A stretch of DNA of 62,151 bases, taken from a virus. Under the pieces are notes generated by a model. That model had not been told where the DNA came from. It was given only the letters and a program-made list of their open reading frames with translations, and made no database searches. Where the stretch lies: IMG/VR virus record IMGVR_UViG_3300042458_000246, positions 1 through 62,151 of that record. One strand, 5' to 3'. Position numbers and translations under genes: made by a program. Numbering within the stretch: the first letter of the stretch is position 1; every line of letters begins with the position of its first letter. Shown here piece by piece: positions 50,450 through 61,528 of the stretch.

Positions 50450-50763
50450 CAAGCACTCCAAGGTAATGGGGTGTTTTGAGGTGATACAGGAGGCGTAATC
50501 ATACTATCGATTTGCCCCTGTACACATGCTTGAGCATTTATGAGCTGTGATTCAGGGATCCAGCTAATAACAATTTCTTCAGTTAACTGATCATAAGGGA
50601 TGAAGTTATCTGATTGTTCGGAACTAGACTGAGTGTTCCCTTGAATAGATGCAGTGTGTGTTCCATCTACGCCAATAACTTCCCAGAGGGCGTTCACTAC
50701 GTAGTTAGGGTCAGGCTGTTGCAAGGTGTACATAGCCGTGATGCGAGTTGTAAAAGTTGTCAT
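50449..50763 (-). CDS. Small beta-rich protein downstream of fibre (DUF7936-like)
   Basis: 104 residues; ALWEVIGVDGTHTASIQGNT, IPYDQLTEEIVISWIPES and LPWSA parallel the 112-residue gene, showing tandem duplication. Sits directly after the giant fibre gene. Function unknown. Confidence 0.65.
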   Translation of the reverse strand: MTTFTTRITAMYTLQQPDPNYVVNALWEVIGVDGTHTASIQGNTQSSSEQSDNFIPYDQLTEEIVISWIPESQLINAQACVQGQIDSMITPPVSPQNTPLPWSA

Positions 50764-50773
50764 AATTTACCTT

Positions 50774-53700
50774 TTAAAGTGTTGATATTACAAATGCTAA
50801 TAGTTGGTCATAGCGAATTCCAAGTCGAGTCTTTTCAACTGCATTTGGTGTATTTGCAGAATATGGTCGTTTATCTGCATCAAGTCCTTGACCATCAACT
50901 TCATACCAAGTATCAGAACAAAATAAACCATAGCGTGTTGCATCAAGACCTTCAGCAACAAAAGCGGCATGAACTTCTTGGGCAATTACGCCAATATGGA
51001 TACGTGCGCTATCTCCTTTTTCTGCAACAGAATCATTAAATTTAAACGCTTTAATAAGACTTTTAATCCGTGTAGCAACTGCTTTTTCTGAAAGATTTAA
51101 ATCACGAACTTGTTGTTTAAGATTTGCGTCTGAAGTATTAATTAATGCAGTTCCTGCATAAATGGTTGACATCCTGTATGAAGCACTACCAAGAGTAGTA
51201 ACATTATCATTAAGATTTGAATCACCATAAGCGGGAAGCCAAGCGGATCCACCAAAAGCTATTCCGGAATTATTACCAAGAGGTCCGGGAGCATCACCAA
51301 CAAAAGCATTAGCTATTCTTAGTCTTCGTGATGAACCAAAAGCCCAAAATTGACTTCCATCCCAAGCGGCAGGCGCATTCCCATCCCCATCAGACAGCAC
51401 GATGTAGTTGCTTGCACCAGTAATGTTTAGACTATTTTGATTGCCATTAAACGAACCAAGAATGGTATTTTTAATACCTGATGACATTAAGTAACCAGAG
51501 TTATATCCAACATATGTATTGCCATAACCACTTGTTTGTGTAAACCCTGCGCCTTGTCCAATGCCAGTATTGCCCCCGTTATAAATTCCCGTAATGTTTC
51601 TAAGTGCTTGAAAACCTAAAGCAGTTTGCGAAGACGATACAGTATTTGCATACAACGATTCTTGACCAATTGCTGTATTGCTTGCACCTGATGTGCTTTT
51701 CTGAAGTGCGCCAGCACCTACAGCGGTGTTATATGACGCATTTATATTTTCGGAAAGAGCACCATTACCAAATGCAGTGTTGTAATTACCCGCACTATTG
51801 TTTCCTAAAGCAGAAGCGGCAACTCCAATTACGCCACCGCCTACTGCGGTATTGTACGAACCACCTATATTTTGATACAAAGCTTGAGGACCAACCGCTA
51901 CGTTTTGTGTACCAGTTTGGTTTGTAAAAGCAGCCTGATAACCAACCGCTACGTTGTTGGAAGCCGAGGTGTTAGATGTTAAAGCCTGTAAACCAACTGC
52001 TGTATTGTTTGAACCAGTAGCGGGGTTGCCTGAAGCATATGCTGAACTACCAATCCCTGTGTTATTAACTCCTGTTGTAGCGCTAGCGCCAGCGTTGTAC
52101 CCAACATATGTGTTGTAAGTACTTACCGCAGTTGATGGGTTACTGTTATAGCCAGCGTAAGCTCCCAAAAATACGTTAGCGTTACCTAAAGAATTAAGGT
52201 AACCAGAAAAATAGCCCATACCAATATTGTTATTTGCAACAGTATTCCCTGTAAGAGAATACATACCAACGGCAGAATTAAAGCTTCCTGATGTGTTACC
52301 ACTTAAAGAAGCAATACCTACTGCGGTATTACGTTCACCTGAAGTGAATGAATATAATGCACCGCCACCAACGCCTGTGTTGTACTCACCTGTTGCACTA
52401 CCAGGTGTTCCACGTACCGATTGGTAGCCAACCCCTGTGTTGTAACCGGCTGTTACATATAAGCCAGATTGTCCGCCAATAAAAGTGTTTTGCACTGCGT
52501 TACTAACAGAAGAACCTGCTGAAGCACCAACAAAAGTAGAGCCAACAGAATCTGCAACATTGAATGCGTATCCTGCTTGATAACCAATTGATACTAAATT
52601 ACTTCCTGATTGGTTTAAATAAGCCGACTGATAACCTACAGCAATATTGTTAGAGCCTGTAAGATTAGCATTAAGCGAAGAATTACCAAGGGCAACATTA
52701 TATGAACCAGAAGTGTTGGATGCCATAACAGCATTTCCACCACCAGCGTTATAACTTCCAATGGCTACATTACAAACACCCGTAGTAAGACCCGCTAATG
52801 CTTCGTTACCAATACCAATATTTCTATTGCCAGAAGTAACAATGTTTAGTGCGGAGTTACCAATTGCTGTGTTGTAGGAGCCTGTAACTCCCGCACTAGC
52901 ACCCATAGAATTAGCACCAATTGCAATTGTAAAACTGCCGCTAGTTATTCCCAAACCAGCCTTAGTACCTAAAGCAGTTAAAGATGCCCCATTTGAAGAA
53001 TAAAGAGCCTGATAGCCAACGCCTGTATTGTTAGTGCCACCAACGTTTGTTCTCAATGCACTTGTACCAACAGCAGTGTTGTATGAACCAGTTGTATTGG
53101 CGTATAAAGCCGCATTACCAACGCCACTATGTTGAGTTCCAATTGCAGTATTTCCAATACCACCATTGTTTGTGTACAAGGCATTTGTACCAATAGCCAT
53201 GTTGCCAGCATCTGCTTGTGTGGCACGAGCCGCACCTAAACCTATTGCTACTAAATCAGTTCCTGTGGTATTAGAATAACCCGCCTGATAACCTACAGCA
53301 GTGTTGTTTGATGCTGAGAGATTATTAAAAAGTGCATCCGTTCCAATTGCGGTATTGTTTCCACCCGATGTGTTTAACAGTAAAGTTGCTCTACCAAAAG
53401 CCGCATTATTTGAGCCTGAATCTGTAGACGTTAATGCACTTGTTCCAAAAGCCGAATTCTGCGTTCCAGTTGTTAAAGAAGACATAGCCCCTGAACCAAC
53501 TCGCGTATTGTATAAACCCGAACCACCACCCTTGCCAACAGTTACGCCATTGATAGATGCGTCTGCTGTGCTTGATAGTGTTCCTGTCACTGCAAGACCT
53601 GTAGAAGTAATAGTTGCAACAACTGCTCCAGCAGTAGCAATAATTATGTTACCAGCTTCATAGTTATAAATGTAAGCATCTACACCAATGTTTCCAAAAA

Positions 53701-56617
53701 TAACACCATCAGCTGCGCCTGAGCCAGTAGATCCGTTGGTGTAATGCGTTATAGCCCAACCGCCTACATCGGCAGTATTGATGTGTAGTAAACCTGAAGT
53801 TGATGGTCCATTTGAAATAGGGTTGTTAGTTCCAAGACCTAAATTACCTGAGGCATTAAGGCGCATTTGCTCGGTTGATAACGTATTGTTTAACCACCTT
53901 GTGACGCTAGTAGATGAAAACTGAAGCAAGCCAGTTGCGTCTGTTGCTAAACCACTATTAGAAGAATTAGCAGAGTTAAAAAGTTGTAAATAATTGCCGC
54001 CAAGAAGCCTAACGTTTCCGTTAACAACAAGTTTTTCTGTAGGATTGCTTGTACCAATACCCACATTGATGCCGCTTGCGGTGTATAGCGATGTTCCAGT
54101 TAAAGTCATCCGCAATGTGCTATCAGTAAAAAACTCAAGTGGATAATTACCAGTAGAAAAAAGTGCTGATTGACTACCAAGTGCCGTGCTATTGCGCCCA
54201 AGTGAAAAATACTCACCTGCATCATTTACAACATATATTTTTGCTTGTGATGCTGAATTGTTGGTGGTATTAGTTACTCTAAGACCTGCGTTATAAGCAG
54301 TATCTGCATAAGAAACATTTAGTTGCGAACCATCAAAAGTAAGCGCAGACCCAGTAGCCAATGCACTAGAACTAGATGCGTAAACCACACCGCCTGATGT
54401 GAATGATGAAAGGTTTGTTCCACCATTTGCAGTGGGCAATACACCATTGACACCAGCAGTCAAAGAAACTGTATTCTTTTCCCACAGACTATTACTTGAG
54501 TTGTATACAAGCGTTTGTCCGTTGGTGGGTGATTGGGCAGCCACATCATGTAGCTCATCCATCTCATATCCGTTTTGAATCTTGACTTCAATAGTACCTT
54601 GATTAGCATGCTGGTATGTGACAATACCAACGTACACCAAGTGAATCGGTGCGTAAGGTTTAGTGCTTGTGTAAGTACCCGCAGTAATTCCGCTGAGATA
54701 CAACTGAGTGCCATTAGCAAAAGCAGAGGTATCAAGACCGCTTACCACACCAATAACAACTACATAACCGTTTTGGTTAGTTGGAATGTCGGCTTGAATA
54801 ACACCGTAAGTCTGTGCTGATGTAGCGTCTGCATTAGCCAATGCTTTAGATACAAGAGCTTTGTTGCTTGACGCTCCGCTAACATATACAACAGTACCCT
54901 TGGTAAGTGTTGCACCAGTCTCATTACGAACTTGGCTAATCAATGTAGCAGTGTTAAGAGCTGTTCCTACAGACAGGTCTCTTGTAGTACCTGTAGGACT
55001 AATCACAACACTACCGTCTACAGACGTCAATGTTTGAATTGCTGTGTCTGCTGTTGCACCTTGAGCCGCAGTAGCATACGCAGTACTGTTAGTAGTAGCC
55101 GCAGTACCAAGACCAAGGTTAGCCCTTGCGGTAGTTGCGTCAGCTAAGTCAGAAAGATTGTTTGCTCTAAAGGCATATGTTGTGTCTGCACCTGTACCTG
55201 TAACACCAAGATTAGACCTAGCACCTGAAGCATCACTTGCACCTGTACCACCGTCAGCAACAGCCAAGTCAGTAATACCTGTGATAGATCCACCAGTAAC
55301 AGATACACTATTAGAGTTCTGTACAGACATTGTACCAAGACCAGAGATATCTGTATTAGCTAATACAACATTACCTGTGCGACCAGCTACGGATGTAACC
55401 AAATTAGTCTGATCAATCTTTTGCCAAAAAGAACCATTAAAAATAGCCCAGTCACCAATAGCCCAGTCATTAACACCATCAAGATTAGTACTACCTGATG
55501 TAGATACAACATAGTATCCACCAGTAGTTCCTGTACCAGACGTCAATGTAGGTGTATTGGTAGATGCGTTCCATGTACCAAGGTATACAAGACCACCTGT
55601 AAGACTCACCCAAGTAGTGTCATAGTTTGTGCTACTTAGTTTAGCTAATACTTGTCCAACTGTACCGCCTGTAGCAATACCCGGAGTATTAACCCATGAA
55701 ATTCCTGTGTATACCTTCATCAAGCTTGTTGTTGAATTGAAGTACATTGCACCAGTAATCAATGCGTTACCGTCATTGTCTACTGTTGGATCTGTTGTTT
55801 TAGCACCAAGGTAACGATCATCAAATGAGTCGTATGAGGCTGCAGCAGAAGCAGCACTTGCAGCTGCATCTGTAGCCTGAGCAGTAGCAATACCTGCTTG
55901 AGTAGTTGCAGTGGTAGCACTAGTAGACGCACTAGAAGCAGATCCTGCGGCAGATGTTGCTGAGTTAGCCGCATTGTTAGCTGATGTGTTAGCGGCAGTC
56001 GCACTGTTAGATGCATTAGTCGCCTGTGTAGTGGCAATACCCGCCTGAGTAGTTGCTGTAGCCGCACTAGCCGCAGAAGCAGTGGCACTGTTAGCAGATG
56101 CCGTTGCACTATTTGCTGAGTTAGTTGCTTGTGTTGTTGCTATACCAGCTTGTGTAGTCGCAGTAGCGGCACTTGCGGCAGAAGCCGTTGCACTGTTAGC
56201 TGAATTAGTCGCTGAAGTAGAAGCACTTGTTGCACTGTTTGTAGCAGATGTTGCTGAGGCAGATGCAGATGTTGCACTGTTAGCCGCACTTGTAGCACTA
56301 GTAGTTGCACTTGTAGCACTGTTAGTTGCAGAGGTAGCTGAGGCAGTTGCAGATGTCGCTGAGTTAGCGGCACTAGTAGCACTGTTAGCCGCATTAGTTG
56401 CAGAAGTACCAGCAGATGTCGCTGAGTTAGCCGCATTAGTTGCGCTTGTAGCCGCAGCTGCTTGACTTGCAGCCGCTTCTTCAGCACTAATATTTGCAGC
56501 TGCAGCACTGCTAGCCGCTATATTTGGATAATTAGCCGATGTTGATTCATCAAAATTATCGTATTCTCCTCCCTTGGAAGGATTACCAGTTGTTCCCGGT
56601 GTACTTGTATATGCCAT
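50774..56617 (-). CDS. Giant tail fibre with adhesin-head-like repeats and S74 end
   Basis: 1947 residues; AAGGAG precedes the ATG. Residues 33-262 are Ala/Ser/Thr/Asn repeats (NSATSA-type) likely to form a trimeric rod; near 267 comes [20 protein letters not shown], a common fibre domain. About 1030-1725 holds many copies of a 14-20 residue NTAVG/NTAIG-type repeat like the left-handed head of YadA-class adhesins. From about 1822 (NTSDANLK) is a peptidase S74 chaperone close to that of the tailspike. Host-receptor binding is the expected role. Confidence 0.9.
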   Translation of the reverse strand: MAYTSTPGTTGNPSKGGEYDNFDESTSANYPNIAASSAAAANISAEEAAASQAAAATSATNAANSATSAGTSATNAANSATSAANSATSATASATSATNSATSATTSATSAANSATSASASATSATNSATSASTSATNSANSATASAASAATATTQAGIATTQATNSANSATASANSATASAASAATATTQAGIATTQATNASNSATAANTSANNAANSATSAAGSASSASTSATTATTQAGIATAQATDAAASAASAAASYDSFDDRYLGAKTTDPTVDNDGNALITGAMYFNSTTSLMKVYTGISWVNTPGIATGGTVGQVLAKLSSTNYDTTWVSLTGGLVYLGTWNASTNTPTLTSGTGTTGGYYVVSTSGSTNLDGVNDWAIGDWAIFNGSFWQKIDQTNLVTSVAGRTGNVVLANTDISGLGTMSVQNSNSVSVTGGSITGITDLAVADGGTGASDASGARSNLGVTGTGADTTYAFRANNLSDLADATTARANLGLGTAATTNSTAYATAAQGATADTAIQTLTSVDGSVVISPTGTTRDLSVGTALNTATLISQVRNETGATLTKGTVVYVSGASSNKALVSKALANADATSAQTYGVIQADIPTNQNGYVVVIGVVSGLDTSAFANGTQLYLSGITAGTYTSTKPYAPIHLVYVGIVTYQHANQGTIEVKIQNGYEMDELHDVAAQSPTNGQTLVYNSSNSLWEKNTVSLTAGVNGVLPTANGGTNLSSFTSGGVVYASSSSALATGSALTFDGSQLNVSYADTAYNAGLRVTNTTNNSASQAKIYVVNDAGEYFSLGRNSTALGSQSALFSTGNYPLEFFTDSTLRMTLTGTSLYTASGINVGIGTSNPTEKLVVNGNVRLLGGNYLQLFNSANSSNSGLATDATGLLQFSSTSVTRWLNNTLSTEQMRLNASGNLGLGTNNPISNGPSTSGLLHINTADVGGWAITHYTNGSTGSGAADGVIFGNIGVDAYIYNYEAGNIIIATAGAVVATITSTGLAVTGTLSSTADASINGVTVGKGGGSGLYNTRVGSGAMSSLTTGTQNSAFGTSALTSTDSGSNNAAFGRATLLLNTSGGNNTAIGTDALFNNLSASNNTAVGYQAGYSNTTGTDLVAIGLGAARATQADAGNMAIGTNALYTNNGGIGNTAIGTQHSGVGNAALYANTTGSYNTAVGTSALRTNVGGTNNTGVGYQALYSSNGASLTALGTKAGLGITSGSFTIAIGANSMGASAGVTGSYNTAIGNSALNIVTSGNRNIGIGNEALAGLTTGVCNVAIGSYNAGGGNAVMASNTSGSYNVALGNSSLNANLTGSNNIAVGYQSAYLNQSGSNLVSIGYQAGYAFNVADSVGSTFVGASAGSSVSNAVQNTFIGGQSGLYVTAGYNTGVGYQSVRGTPGSATGEYNTGVGGGALYSFTSGERNTAVGIASLSGNTSGSFNSAVGMYSLTGNTVANNNIGMGYFSGYLNSLGNANVFLGAYAGYNSNPSTAVSTYNTYVGYNAGASATTGVNNTGIGSSAYASGNPATGSNNTAVGLQALTSNTSASNNVAVGYQAAFTNQTGTQNVAVGPQALYQNIGGSYNTAVGGGVIGVAASALGNNSAGNYNTAFGNGALSENINASYNTAVGAGALQKSTSGASNTAIGQESLYANTVSSSQTALGFQALRNITGIYNGGNTGIGQGAGFTQTSGYGNTYVGYNSGYLMSSGIKNTILGSFNGNQNSLNITGASNYIVLSDGDGNAPAAWDGSQFWAFGSSRRLRIANAFVGDAPGPLGNNSGIAFGGSAWLPAYGDSNLNDNVTTLGSASYRMSTIYAGTALINTSDANLKQQVRDLNLSEKAVATRIKSLIKAFKFNDSVAEKGDSARIHIGVIAQEVHAAFVAEGLDATRYGLFCSDTWYEVDGQGLDADKRPYSANTPNAVEKTRLGIRYDQLLAFVISTL

Positions 56618-56627
56618 CTATTACTCC

Positions 56628-57542
56628 TTAAATGAGTCCTTGGGTGTTAAAGTTAACTTGAACATTACCACCCGATGCTCTACGCCACTTCTCTTCTTTA
56701 TTTAATGAAAAGACATTCTCAGTGAATTTCTTTTCGTATCTTAATTCCATTTTCTCATCAAAGAGATATGAGCCTAAATTGTATAATGCACCCCATATAA
56801 GGAGTCTTTCATTTTCATCTCTTAACCAGTTAGATACTTCTTTACCAATATAGTATTTAGTAGTAACTGTTGCATTATATGCTTGAGCCTCTGCTAACGT
56901 AGCAAAACATTTTGTAATAGAATTAGCAGTAGAAAAATACAATGCTGTATCTGTGTTAACACCTGTGAGTGTCAAGAAAGGTTGATTAGCATCTGATAAA
57001 CCAATAAGATAATTAATTGGTGTAACACTGTATGTTGCATCTAATGCAGGAAGTCTACGATAATAACTGATCTCTACAATAGCACCTACTGCTAACTGTG
57101 GATGGATAAACAATTTACCATCTTTCCACATCCAGTTGTATACAGAATACTTTTCACTGTATAAGTCAAAGAATGTACGTGAGTCTGTTACTTCATTGAA
57201 TACTTTACTGACATTCGAAGGGAATGTAGAGTAAGGTGTTTCTAAATTGCTCATTGCCAAAGTACGTACATAAATAAACTGTATTAAATCTTCTGGGATA
57301 TCAAAAGATGTATAGGCATTTCCATAAGGAAGTCCTGCACTATTATCACCTACGTTATCACCTGATTCAACAGTATATGTAACAGTAGTTTCAAGTGGAG
57401 GAATTCTTAGTGTACGATAGCATTCATCGGCAGAATAACTTAGGCAATCTTGAATGACGCTATCTGGAATAGTATTTACTTCGGGTTTGTTTGACCAGTC
57501 ACGTACTTTGTCTACGAGTGCGTCATATCGGGGGGTTGCCAT
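56628..57542 (-). CDS. Head-to-tail adaptor protein (SU10-adaptor-like)
   Basis: 304 residues. Helical start (RYDALVDKVRDWSNKPEVNT, VIQDCLSYSADECYRTL), then a beta part with EISYYRRLPALD, and a helical end (NWLRDENERLLIWGALYNLG). This follows the pattern of adaptor (gatekeeper) proteins bound below the portal in podoviruses with SU10-type capsid proteins. AGGAG precedes the ATG. Confidence 0.7.
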   Translation of the reverse strand: MATPRYDALVDKVRDWSNKPEVNTIPDSVIQDCLSYSADECYRTLRIPPLETTVTYTVESGDNVGDNSAGLPYGNAYTSFDIPEDLIQFIYVRTLAMSNLETPYSTFPSNVSKVFNEVTDSRTFFDLYSEKYSVYNWMWKDGKLFIHPQLAVGAIVEISYYRRLPALDATYSVTPINYLIGLSDANQPFLTLTGVNTDTALYFSTANSITKCFATLAEAQAYNATVTTKYYIGKEVSNWLRDENERLLIWGALYNLGSYLFDEKMELRYEKKFTENVFSLNKEEKWRRASGGNVQVNFNTQGLI

Positions 57543-57561
57543 AGATTATTCTCCTGTAAAA

Positions 57562-57885
57562 TCAGAGTGCCTTTACATTACTTGTTTTAAGTAAAGGATA
57601 GTCTGTTTCAATAATTTGTTTTAATCGTCTTACATTTGTTGGTTCATGCATGAATGTATCTGAATGAATATCAAGACCATACTTAGTCAAGATATCAATA
57701 GCTACAATATCAGGGATAATTGCAAATGAACGGTATGTCCGACCGTTGGCGGCAAATGAATCTAATTCTCTTTGTTGTGCTGCATAATCTTTGTATGCAC
57801 TCACATCTTGTACTAGTTGAAAATTATCTTCGTCAGTTTTAACTTGGAAACTATTTTTGTTTCCGTCTTGTGATAGAAAGCCCAT
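57562..57885 (-). CDS. Small head-region protein
   Basis: 107 residues, MGFLSQDGNKNSFQVKTDED onward; mixed fold with TYRSFAIIPDIVAIDILTKY. AGAGGACA precedes the ATG. Between capsid and adaptor genes, so a head-completion role is plausible. No family recognised. Confidence 0.55.
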   Translation of the reverse strand: MGFLSQDGNKNSFQVKTDEDNFQLVQDVSAYKDYAAQQRELDSFAANGRTYRSFAIIPDIVAIDILTKYGLDIHSDTFMHEPTNVRRLKQIIETDYPLLKTSNVKAL

Positions 57886-57899
57886 GTGTCCTCTTGTAT

Positions 57900-58187
57900 T
57901 TAGTTAGTCATTGCGGCACTAAAAGCACCGTCAATGGTAAAACAACCGTATTCATATTTTGTGTTAGAGCCGTTGAAAGCTGTAACAGCCGCAACAACAA
58001 TAGCTCCCGCAGTAGTGTCAGCACCATCATAATATTTTACCTGAGTAATTTTTCCACGAATAACATTAGGTGCTCGATAGTCTGAACCAGCGTCCAGAGT
58101 ATCAGCAGATGTACTAATATTAACTACGTAATTATCAGGAATATATGTTCGAGTACCGTTTGTCGCAGTAATTCGTAGAAATTCCAT
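57900..58187 (-). CDS. Small beta-rich head-region protein
   Basis: 95 residues, MEFLRITATNGTRTYIPDNY onward; rich in beta-forming residues, with VIRGKITQVKYYDGADTTAG. Could decorate the capsid or form part of the connector. Preceded by AAAGGAAC. No family recognised. Confidence 0.55.
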   Translation of the reverse strand: MEFLRITATNGTRTYIPDNYVVNISTSADTLDAGSDYRAPNVIRGKITQVKYYDGADTTAGAIVVAAVTAFNGSNTKYEYGCFTIDGAFSAAMTN

Positions 58188-58198
58188 TTGTGTTCCTT

Positions 58199-58576
58199 TT
58201 ATATTAAGTCTGAAAAGTGTCTAATCCTATGACAATTAGCACATAGTAAAACACATTTATCAAGTTCTTGTTTAGCTGAATTAGACATTTCATTAGAATC
58301 TCTAAGGAGATGAGTAGGGTCTTTTTCTTTTGTGCTTGGGTTTAAGTGATGAAATTCAAATGCTGCTTGATGGACCACCATTAAACAATCATTGCATTTA
58401 CCACCTTTATATTGTATAGCTTTAGCTTTTAATTGTCTAGATTTTTCTCGTCTAACTTCAGACCTACAAATCTTACAATCACAATTATATTTAATTCCAC
58501 TTTTCTTTTTAGTAGTTAATACTGAAAATTCTGTTAGTGGTTTTTCTTGATTGCATGTTCTACAAATTTTTGTCAT
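58199..58576 (-). CDS. HNH endonuclease
   Basis: 125 residues. Four zinc-type Cys pairs: CRTC, CDCKIC, CNDC (61-64), CANCH (112-116), with His76-His77 (FEFHHLNP) as the HNH core. Likely homing endonuclease; inserted between the capsid gene's terminator and the next head gene and starting 4-10 bases after the terminator's T-run. More A+T-rich than its neighbours. Confidence 0.88.
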   Translation of the reverse strand: MTKICRTCNQEKPLTEFSVLTTKKKSGIKYNCDCKICRSEVRREKSRQLKAKAIQYKGGKCNDCLMVVHQAAFEFHHLNPSTKEKDPTHLLRDSNEMSNSAKQELDKCVLLCANCHRIRHFSDLI

Positions 58577-58579
58577 AAA

Positions 58580-58614
58580 TAAAAAAAAAGGAGAAGGATT
58601 TCTCCCTCTCCTTA
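58580..58614 (-). terminator. Rho-independent terminator after major capsid gene
   Basis: On the minus strand AAGGAGA (pairing 58607-58613) and TCTCCTT (58588-58594), with inner GGA/TCC, followed by eight or more T. It lies 20 bases after the capsid stop and would limit transcription of the tail genes relative to capsid. Confidence 0.85.
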
Positions 58615-58633
58615 TTTTAGGTTAATTAACCAA

Positions 58634-59749
58634 TTAGGCTCCGGACAAACCAAAAATCATTCCGCAACCTTTCGGATTCCTACATTCCAAAGTACCCTCT
58701 TCAACGATCTGACCGATGATAGAGTCACCAAGCTGACCAAGGTCAACTTCTTGCAGAGGACGCAAGCTAGCGTAGCTGAACCACATTGGATCATACAAGA
58801 ACGCTGTAAAGTTAGCCACATCGTTCACACCAGTAACTGCAGTATTAGAAATACCCATTACGTAGTTAGGAACAACCATGATGTCACCGAAGTCAGACAT
58901 GTAGATTTCAACTGACTGACGGAGCTTGCCATCAGCGTCAATATTTCGACGAACGTTAGAATCACCAGTAGAACCTGTAACGGAACCTGCAGACTGAGCC
59001 TTAGCAGAGAACACACGACGGTTAGCAGGAGACAACATCAACTTAGTGGCTTTACCACCGTTTTCATAGATGCCTTGCATAACTGTGTCAACGTGTGACA
59101 GAGCCAAAGATACTTTGTCGCCAGCAATAACGTTAGCGAATACACCGCAGACACCGCCACCAGGATTAGTAGGAGCAGTATAGTCACCGGGAACAGCCAA
59201 CACGTTCAGTGCTGTAGCAGGAGTTGTAGTAGCGGCAGTGTAGTTAACCCAAGATTGGTAACCACCAAAGGTACGAGTACCAGAGCCGTTAGAAGACTTC
59301 CAACCGTTAACCAAGTCAAACTCAACGTCACGACGAAGTTCGGTACCACGCTTTTTGAGCTGGTATGCGTATTCATCAGCAACACCTGCTTGGTCAACAG
59401 CACGCTTAGTGCCAGTAACTGTAACAGTCTTGGAGTTGATTTGTGTGTAGTTACCCAAACGTGTACGGAAGGGTTCTGTTACCTGTGCATCAGCTTGTAC
59501 TGCATAAGAGATACCTTCAGCAACTGGGTTAGATGCAGGAGGAGACAGTTCGTCTGTCTGCCACTCGTGAAACACAGCCGTAGCTTTAGTCTTGCCGATA
59601 GACGACAAGAAAGGTGTCTCATCACGAGAGATCATAGAAATAAAATTCGCTAGGTCTTCACGTTCGCCAGCGTTGACAGCGTTACCGTTGTTAGATGCGC
59701 TACGTGCGGCAGCTTTAGGACCGCCTGTTGCAAATGTTTGAATTGCCAT
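58634..59749 (-). CDS. Major capsid protein (SU10/DUF5309-like)
   Basis: 371 residues. MAIQTFATGG start, NFISMISRDETPFLSSIGK, FHEWQTDEL, GTKRAVDQAGVADEYAYQ, SPANRRVFSA and a C-terminal LRPLQEVDLGQLGDS agree with my memory of the DUF5309/SU10 major head protein, an HK97-type fold. It assembles the icosahedral or prolate shell with the scaffold gene upstream. Codons are less A+T-rich than elsewhere, as expected of the most highly expressed gene. Confidence 0.88.
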   Translation of the reverse strand: MAIQTFATGGPKAAARSASNNGNAVNAGEREDLANFISMISRDETPFLSSIGKTKATAVFHEWQTDELSPPASNPVAEGISYAVQADAQVTEPFRTRLGNYTQINSKTVTVTGTKRAVDQAGVADEYAYQLKKRGTELRRDVEFDLVNGWKSSNGSGTRTFGGYQSWVNYTAATTTPATALNVLAVPGDYTAPTNPGGGVCGVFANVIAGDKVSLALSHVDTVMQGIYENGGKATKLMLSPANRRVFSAKAQSAGSVTGSTGDSNVRRNIDADGKLRQSVEIYMSDFGDIMVVPNYVMGISNTAVTGVNDVANFTAFLYDPMWFSYASLRPLQEVDLGQLGDSIIGQIVEEGTLECRNPKGCGMIFGLSGA

Positions 59750-59775
59750 TTGTTATTTTTCCTTTTAGTGAGAAA

Positions 59776-60915
59776 TTAAAGTTTTTTGCTCACTGAAGAA
59801 ATACGTTTTAGAAAATCTAATTCGTCTTGTTTAGATCCTTGACCTGTTAGAACTTTAGCTCGGTTATTAGTAACGGCTTGCTTCTCTTTTTGAGAACTCG
59901 AAGTTCCCTTCTTTGAGGGTATCGATTTCACGTTTGGAGATGCCTTTCGTTTTGCTTCACCTGTTTCTTTTGCAGTTTTAAGTTTACGGTAATCATTGAT
60001 GAACTTAACTACGTTAGGGTCATAGACCGCTTCTAGTAGTTGTTCAGGGATACCTTCTTTAATAGCGAACTCACGAATATTCTTAGCAACTTTTTCTGAA
60101 TAGTCAGGAATGAGGTTAACAATGTTTTCCTCATACTGTCTCAGTAACGCTTGTTGTTGTTCCATTTGTTGAGCTTGAATCTTTTCGACTACAGCTTTAG
60201 TTTGTTGTTCACGTTTATTGCGTGCATTCCAATACTTTTCCTGTACTTCTTCAAGTTGCTCTTTGAGTTCCCTAGCTGTGTAGGAATCACCTTCTTCTCG
60301 GGCTTTATCGATTTCGCCTTTGACTTTATGATATTCTTGTGCAAGAGTAGATTCAACAGCGGTCAGTTCTTCATTAATAACTGATCCAAGTTGGATAATC
60401 TCTTGTAACTTTTCTGCTCGTTCTTGGTCGATCTGTTTCTTCAGTTCGCCTAGTTCACGCCCCTTTTGAGATAGATGTTGATCAGTAGAATAACCCTTAC
60501 GGATTTCTTCTAGGGTAACATACTCAGTCTTACCGTCAACTGTGACGGGTACTTGGTATTCCCAATCGATGTCATCTTCAGAAGGCAAGTCAGCATTTTG
60601 GGTAGACGTATCATCCTCAGCTGTATTATCTTCTTCTGAATCATTCGATTCTTCTTCTTCATCTAGGTCATTTTCAGACTCGGTATCGTTCTCTTCTTGG
60701 GCTTCTTCTTCCGATACTTCATCTGGACTTGGGACGTCATCGCCTTTTTCTGGTAGAGATTCTTTGTTAAGACCCAACAGTTCTGCTGCTGGAGAATTAC
60801 GTAGAATGTCATCAAGGCTCTTCACTTCCAAGTCTGCACTATTCGATCCGTCATCAAAACTCTGGCTACTGATTTCAGAAGCTGGAGTGCTGGTAGAGAG
60901 ATGTGGTAGATTCAT
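59776..60915 (-). CDS. Scaffolding protein
   Basis: 379 residues: a very acidic N-terminal third (runs of Glu/Asp/Ser, residues 45-110), then VDGKTEYVTLEEIRKGYSTD, a long coiled coil (about 150-270), and a basic C-terminus that would bind the inner capsid surface. Position directly upstream of the capsid gene is typical. Confidence 0.88.
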   Translation of the reverse strand: MNLPHLSTSTPASEISSQSFDDGSNSADLEVKSLDDILRNSPAAELLGLNKESLPEKGDDVPSPDEVSEEEAQEENDTESENDLDEEEESNDSEEDNTAEDDTSTQNADLPSEDDIDWEYQVPVTVDGKTEYVTLEEIRKGYSTDQHLSQKGRELGELKKQIDQERAEKLQEIIQLGSVINEELTAVESTLAQEYHKVKGEIDKAREEGDSYTARELKEQLEEVQEKYWNARNKREQQTKAVVEKIQAQQMEQQQALLRQYEENIVNLIPDYSEKVAKNIREFAIKEGIPEQLLEAVYDPNVVKFINDYRKLKTAKETGEAKRKASPNVKSIPSKKGTSSSQKEKQAVTNNRAKVLTGQGSKQDELDFLKRISSVSKKL

Positions 60916-60936
60916 ATTCTTTTACCTTTGTGTCCG

Positions 60937-61173
60937 TTATTGTTTGGCTTCAGCTTTAGCTTTTTTAGCTACAGCCATACGTTCAGCGAAGTCACCTTTA
61001 GATGGTTCCATCATTCGGTTAACTGCATCAATAGCATTTGTTAGATTAACAAAGGTTGGTGCATAATTCCCTGCTCGACCTACACCGCCATTTGACCCGC
61101 ATTGGACCAATTCACGTAGGATTTCTTCTCGTGCTTTTTCAAGCACATCTTTTGCTTTATCTAAATTACTCAT
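60937..61173 (-). CDS. Small virion-region protein
   Basis: 78 residues from ATG 61173 (GAGGAAA upstream); MSNLDKAKDVLEKAREEILR onward with a helical start, GRAGNYAPTFVNLTNAIDAV, and a Lys/Ala-rich end. Overlaps the preceding gene by 8 bases. Unknown role between portal and scaffold. Confidence 0.65.
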   Translation of the reverse strand: MSNLDKAKDVLEKAREEILRELVQCGSNGGVGRAGNYAPTFVNLTNAIDAVNRMMEPSKGDFAERMAVAKKAKAEAKQ

Positions 61174-61528
61174 TATTTTCCTCAGACCCCTCTTGGGTAT
61201 TGTTTTGTTGTTGGATGAACTTGACGTTATTACCGTACATTTCAATACCAACTAACTTTTCTTTAACACTGCCTAATGCCATAGCGGTATGATACAGGTA
61301 CTCTCGTTCTTTAGAACAATGAGGTTCTGTCTTCAACCACGTAACAAAAAGGTCAGCTAAGATTTCGCTATATGCGTCACCAAAGAATTGTTCACGTTCC
61401 CGTTGAACAAACTCTGCACGACCTAAGGCTACTTGGGCTTCACGGAAAGGTTCTACTTTGTATTCACCTGTCTCATGATTCATTTTAGGTTTGATTTTTT
61501 GTTCAAACCCTTTTCTGTATTTATCCAT
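61166..61528 (-). CDS. Small virion-region protein
   Basis: 120 residues, MDKYRKGFEQKIKPKMNHE onward; helical with AQVALGRAEFVQREREQFFG and LFVTWLKTEPHCSKEREYL. A second strain's version begins at the left contig edge. Follows the portal gene, or the EndoVII gene in this variant. No family recognised. Confidence 0.7.
   Translation of the reverse strand: MDKYRKGFEQKIKPKMNHETGEYKVEPFREAQVALGRAEFVQREREQFFGDAYSEILADLFVTWLKTEPHCSKEREYLYHTAMALGSVKEKLVGIEMYGNNVKFIQQQNNTQEGSEENNE

Noticed and set aside
51604-53663. Plus-strand reading frames opposite the giant fibre
   Set aside because: They mirror the periodic repeats of the minus-strand gene and have no ribosome sites.
55158-56465. Alanine/valine-rich plus-strand frames opposite the fibre's N-terminal repeats
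   Set aside because: Antisense shadow of the Ala/Ser/Thr repeats.
50774-56617. CRISPR-like array in the repetitive fibre region
   Set aside because: Repeats are protein-level, of variable length and inside one open frame; there are no identical DNA repeats with unique spacers.
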